Shown one piece after another: positions 61,514 to 64,000 of a stretch of 64,000 nt of DNA. This DNA comes from Nocardia aurantiaca (lineage in GTDB: Bacteria; Actinomycetota; Actinomycetes; Mycobacteriales; Mycobacteriaceae): contig NZ_WMBB01000001.1 in assembly GCF_009708175.1 (NCBI RefSeq), forward strand, positions 62,001 through 126,000. The letters run 5' to 3'. Position 1 is the first letter of the stretch, and each line of letters begins with the position of its first letter. The notes under the pieces were generated by a model. That model worked only from the letters and a program-made list of their open reading frames with translations. It was not told where the DNA came from and made no database searches. The translations under genes and the position numbers were made by a program.

Positions 61514-62563
61514 ATGAGTCTCCCTGAATTCTGGTTTCTACTGATCGCGGTCCTGTTCACCGGCTATTTCGTGCTGGAGGGCTTCGACTTCGGCGTCGGC
61601 ATGCTGATGCCCGTCATCGGTCGCGGCGACGAGCAGAAGAGGCGGACCGTGCTCAACACCATCGGCCCGGTGTGGGACGGCAACGAGGTGTGGCTGCTCA
61701 CCGGCGGCGGCGCCATGTTCGCCGCCTTCCCGGAGTGGTACGCCAGCTTGTTCTCCGGCTTCTATCTGGCGCTGCTGCTCATCCTGGTCGGACTGATCAC
61801 GCGGGCGTGCGCCATCGAATGGCGCGGCAAGATCAACAATCCGCGCTGGCGCACCTGGTGCGACGTCGGCATCGCGCTCGGATCCTGGATTCCGGCGCTG
61901 GCCTGGGGCCTGGCCTTCGCGAACATCGTGCACGGCGTGAAGCTCAACGGGCACCGGCACATCGAGGGCACGGTGCTCGATCTGCTGAACCCGTACGGCA
62001 TCCTCGGCGGACTGGCCACGCTGCTGCTGTTCCTGCTGCACGGCGCGGTGTTCATCGCCCTGAAGACCGGCAACGAGGTGCGCGACGACGCCCAGCGCAT
62101 CATCCGGCTGCTCTTCGCGCCCACCGCCGTGGTGGTGGTGGCCTTCGGCCTGTGGACGCAGCTCGCCCACGGCAATGGCTGGACCTGGATTCCGCTGGTG
62201 CTGGCCGTGGTCGGCCTGGTGGTGGCGGGCCTCGCCGCCACGCAGGGCCGCGACGGCTGGGCGTTCACCGGCACCGCGGTCACCATCGCGTCGGCCACGG
62301 TGCTGCTGTTCGGGTCGCTGTTCCCGCATGTGCTGCCGTCCACCATCAATGACGCGTTCAGCCTCACCGTCGACGGCCGCAACGGCACCGTGGCGGCGTC
62401 CTCGACCCACTACACGCTGGTGGTGATGAGCTGGGTGGCGGTGGCACTGGTCCCGGTGGTGCTGATCTACCAGGCGTGGACGTACTGGGTATTCAGCAAG
62501 CGGCTCACCGTGGAGCAGATCCCGGCCCCGATCGGGCTCCCCATGGAATCCGCGCGGAGCTGA
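61514..62563 (+). CDS. cydB: cytochrome bd oxidase subunit II
   Basis: 349 aa with GGAG upstream. LPEFWFLLIAVLFTGYFVLEGFDFGVGML and NTIGPVWDGNEVWLLTGGGAMFAAFPEWYA are the CydB signature. About eight membrane helices. Partners CydA. A hairpin lies between it and cydD. Confidence 0.96.
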   Translation: MSLPEFWFLLIAVLFTGYFVLEGFDFGVGMLMPVIGRGDEQKRRTVLNTIGPVWDGNEVWLLTGGGAMFAAFPEWYASLFSGFYLALLLILVGLITRACAIEWRGKINNPRWRTWCDVGIALGSWIPALAWGLAFANIVHGVKLNGHRHIEGTVLDLLNPYGILGGLATLLLFLLHGAVFIALKTGNEVRDDAQRIIRLLFAPTAVVVVAFGLWTQLAHGNGWTWIPLVLAVVGLVVAGLAATQGRDGWAFTGTAVTIASATVLLFGSLFPHVLPSTINDAFSLTVDGRNGTVAASSTHYTLVVMSWVAVALVPVVLIYQAWTYWVFSKRLTVEQIPAPIGLPMESARS

Positions 62564-62569
62564 ACGGAG

Positions 62570-62606
62570 CGGGCGCGCCGAGATGTCCACGGGCCCGGCG
62601 TGCCCG
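62570..62606 (+). terminator. hairpin between cydB and cydD
   Basis: 11-bp stem CGGGCGCGCCG / CGGCGTGCCCG (one G-T wobble), 15-nt loop, no T run. Could attenuate transcription into cydD rather than end it. Confidence 0.4.
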
Positions 62607-62626
62607 TCTCACAGAGGAGATCGACC

Positions 62627-64000
62627 ATGGCACGACCGGTGGACCCGCGACTGTGGCGGCACGCCCGCTCCGCCCGCAGCTATCTCGGGCTGAGTGTGGG
62701 GCTGTCGCTGGTCACCACCGGCTGCATCGTGATCGCGGCGTTGGCGCTGGCCAGGGTGCTCGCGGGCGTCATCACCGCACCGGAGCACCGCCGAATCGGC
62801 TCCTGGACAGTGGAATTGGTGATCTTCGCGCTCGCGGTGCTGTGCCGGGTGGCCGCCACCTGGTGGCAGTCGCGGCTCGCGCATCGGGCAGGCGCGCAGG
62901 TCGTCGCCGAACTCGAGACCGCCGCGCTGAACGCCGGAGCCCAGCTGCCGCCGCGTGCGTTGGAGAGCCGCCGAACCGAACTCGCGGTCGTGGTCGGCTC
63001 GGGGCTGAGCGGACTGCGCGCCTATCTCGCGGGCTATCTCCCCGCCCTGCTGCTGGCCGCGCTCGTCCCGCCCGTGGTCTTGGCCATGATCGCCGCCCAC
63101 GACTGGGTTTCCGGCCTGATCATCCTCGTCACCCTGCCGCTGATCCCGATCTTCATGATCCTCATCGGCCTGCTCACCCAGGGCAAATCCGCCGACACCC
63201 TGGCCGCCACCACGCGCCTGTCCGATCAGCTCCTCGACCTGTTCGCGGGCATGCCGACCCTGCGCGCCCTGGGCCGCGAGACGGGCCGCCCGGCCTCGGG
63301 CGCCGCCGGAGCGTGGGCCGTGAGCACGAACACGGCCGATGCCGAGGGCGACCATGGTGCGAGGCAGGACGACTCACCGCGCAGCATGGCCGGCCGAGTC
63401 CGTGAGCTCGGCGATGTGCTGCACCGCCGGACGATGTCGGCGCTGCGCCTGGCGTTCCTGTCCTCCATGGTCCTGGAGATGCTGGCCACCCTCTGCGTGG
63501 CCTTGGTCGCGGTCTCCATCGGCATGCGCCTGGTCTTCGGGCACATGGGGCTGTACGCGGGCCTGCTCGCCCTCATCCTCGCCCCCGAGGTCTACCTCCC
63601 GCTGCGCGCGGTCGGCGAACGGTTCCACGCCGCGCAGGACGGAATGGCCGCCGCCGACAAGGCCTTCGCGATCCTCGAGCCCGGGGCGGAGCAGGCCCCG
63701 ATCACCGAAGCCGGGTCGCCCGCGCCGCAGCGGACTCCCGCGACGCACCGAAACCTGCACGGCCACATCGACATCCGCGACCTCGCGGTGCGCTCTCGCG
63801 ACGGGAGCGCACCCGCAGGGCTGTCCGCCACCCTCCGTCCCAGCACGGTCACCGCCCTGACCGGTCCGAACGGCTGCGGCAAATCGACCGCGCTGCAGGC
63901 CATCCTGGGACTGCTCACCCCGGACGCCGGAAACGTGCTCGTCGACGGCGTCCCCGTCGCCGCGCTGGACCTCGACGACTGGTGGTCCCGCATCGCCTGG
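62627..64000 (+). CDS. cydD: ABC exporter CydD (3' end outside window)
   Basis: 458 codons visible, ATG with GAGGAGA, open to the right edge. Type IV ABC exporter subunit needed for assembly of cytochrome bd (thiol/haem-linked export). Membrane domain ~20-330 with several helices; FAGMPTLRALGRE is the conserved coupling region; Walker A GPNGCGKST near residue 420. Between ALGRE and the LHRRTM segment there is a ~40-residue hydrophilic stretch (TNTADAEGDHGARQDDSPRS) longer than usual in CydD. A CydC gene or fused half would lie beyond the window. Confidence 0.92.
   Translation, partial: MARPVDPRLWRHARSARSYLGLSVGLSLVTTGCIVIAALALARVLAGVITAPEHRRIGSWTVELVIFALAVLCRVAATWWQSRLAHRAGAQVVAELETAALNAGAQLPPRALESRRTELAVVVGSGLSGLRAYLAGYLPALLLAALVPPVVLAMIAAHDWVSGLIILVTLPLIPIFMILIGLLTQGKSADTLAATTRLSDQLLDLFAGMPTLRALGRETGRPASGAAGAWAVSTNTADAEGDHGARQDDSPRSMAGRVRELGDVLHRRTMSALRLAFLSSMVLEMLATLCVALVAVSIGMRLVFGHMGLYAGLLALILAPEVYLPLRAVGERFHAAQDGMAAADKAFAILEPGAEQAPITEAGSPAPQRTPATHRNLHGHIDIRDLAVRSRDGSAPAGLSATLRPSTVTALTGPNGCGKSTALQAILGLLTPDAGNVLVDGVPVAALDLDDWWSRIAW

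Overview
The window is chromosomal DNA from a GC-rich mycolic-acid actinomycete, most likely Nocardia or a close relative. The reasons are the very high GC content, frequent GTG starts, ATGA/GTGA stop-start overlaps, an mce operon tail with mce-associated membrane genes, PhoP/PhoR of the mycobacterial type, and a gene order that follows the M. tuberculosis phoP-purM segment. There is no transposase, integrase, phage module or CRISPR array; the only selfish-looking gene is a small HNH endonuclease-like ORF beside a tRNA.

Layout. 1-2.7 kb: end of an mce operon (MceF-like protein, partial at the left edge, and two mce-associated membrane proteins). 2.8-9.8 kb: a lipid-type cluster with an exported alpha/beta hydrolase, an acyl-CoA synthetase, a hydrolase-SDR fusion and two further SDRs. 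Two perfect TnnAACnnGTTnnA (KstR-type) operators sit in its intergenic gaps. 9.8-12.9 kb: otsA with a coupled small gene, an alpha/beta hydrolase and an orphan mbtH-like gene. 13-16.1 kb: HNH remnant, tRNA-Thr(TGT), phoP-phoR. 16.4-29.9 kb: HIT gene, purD, M23 peptidase, aminotransferase, TetR regulator, purB, second HIT gene, exported esterase, DUF397 gene, ptrB, glutamate decarboxylase. 30-37.2 kb: M20 dipeptidase, MBL-fold hydrolase, purS-purQ, an AmiC-like sensor divergent from a MarR gene, M18 aminopeptidase. 37.3-47.8 kb: GT87 mannosyltransferase, purL, YiaA/B protein, membrane hydrolase plus CPBP protease pair, sterol-carrier-family protein, YhgE-like protein, purF. 48-53.5 kb: oligopeptide (Dpp-like) ABC operon. 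53.8-59.8 kb: purM, DUF3073, asparaginase-MOSC-ygfZ operon, pabC. 60-64 kb: cydA-cydB-cydD, with cydD cut by the right edge.

Seven purine genes (purD, B, S, Q, L, F, M) are spread over 37 kb among peptidases and envelope genes. PurS, PurQ and the small PurL form one three-part FGAM synthase. purC, expected between purB and ptrB from the mycobacterial order, is absent.

The most unusual feature is the intergenic DNA. Two dispersed repeat families fill many gaps: family A with about eleven full or partial copies in both orientations, and family B with about four. Short tandem arrays follow phoR, the first HIT gene, purD and purQ. In phoR, HIT and purQ the array consists of reiterated copies of the gene's own 3' end including its stop codon. 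In two other genes the last codons and the stop lie inside a dispersed repeat.
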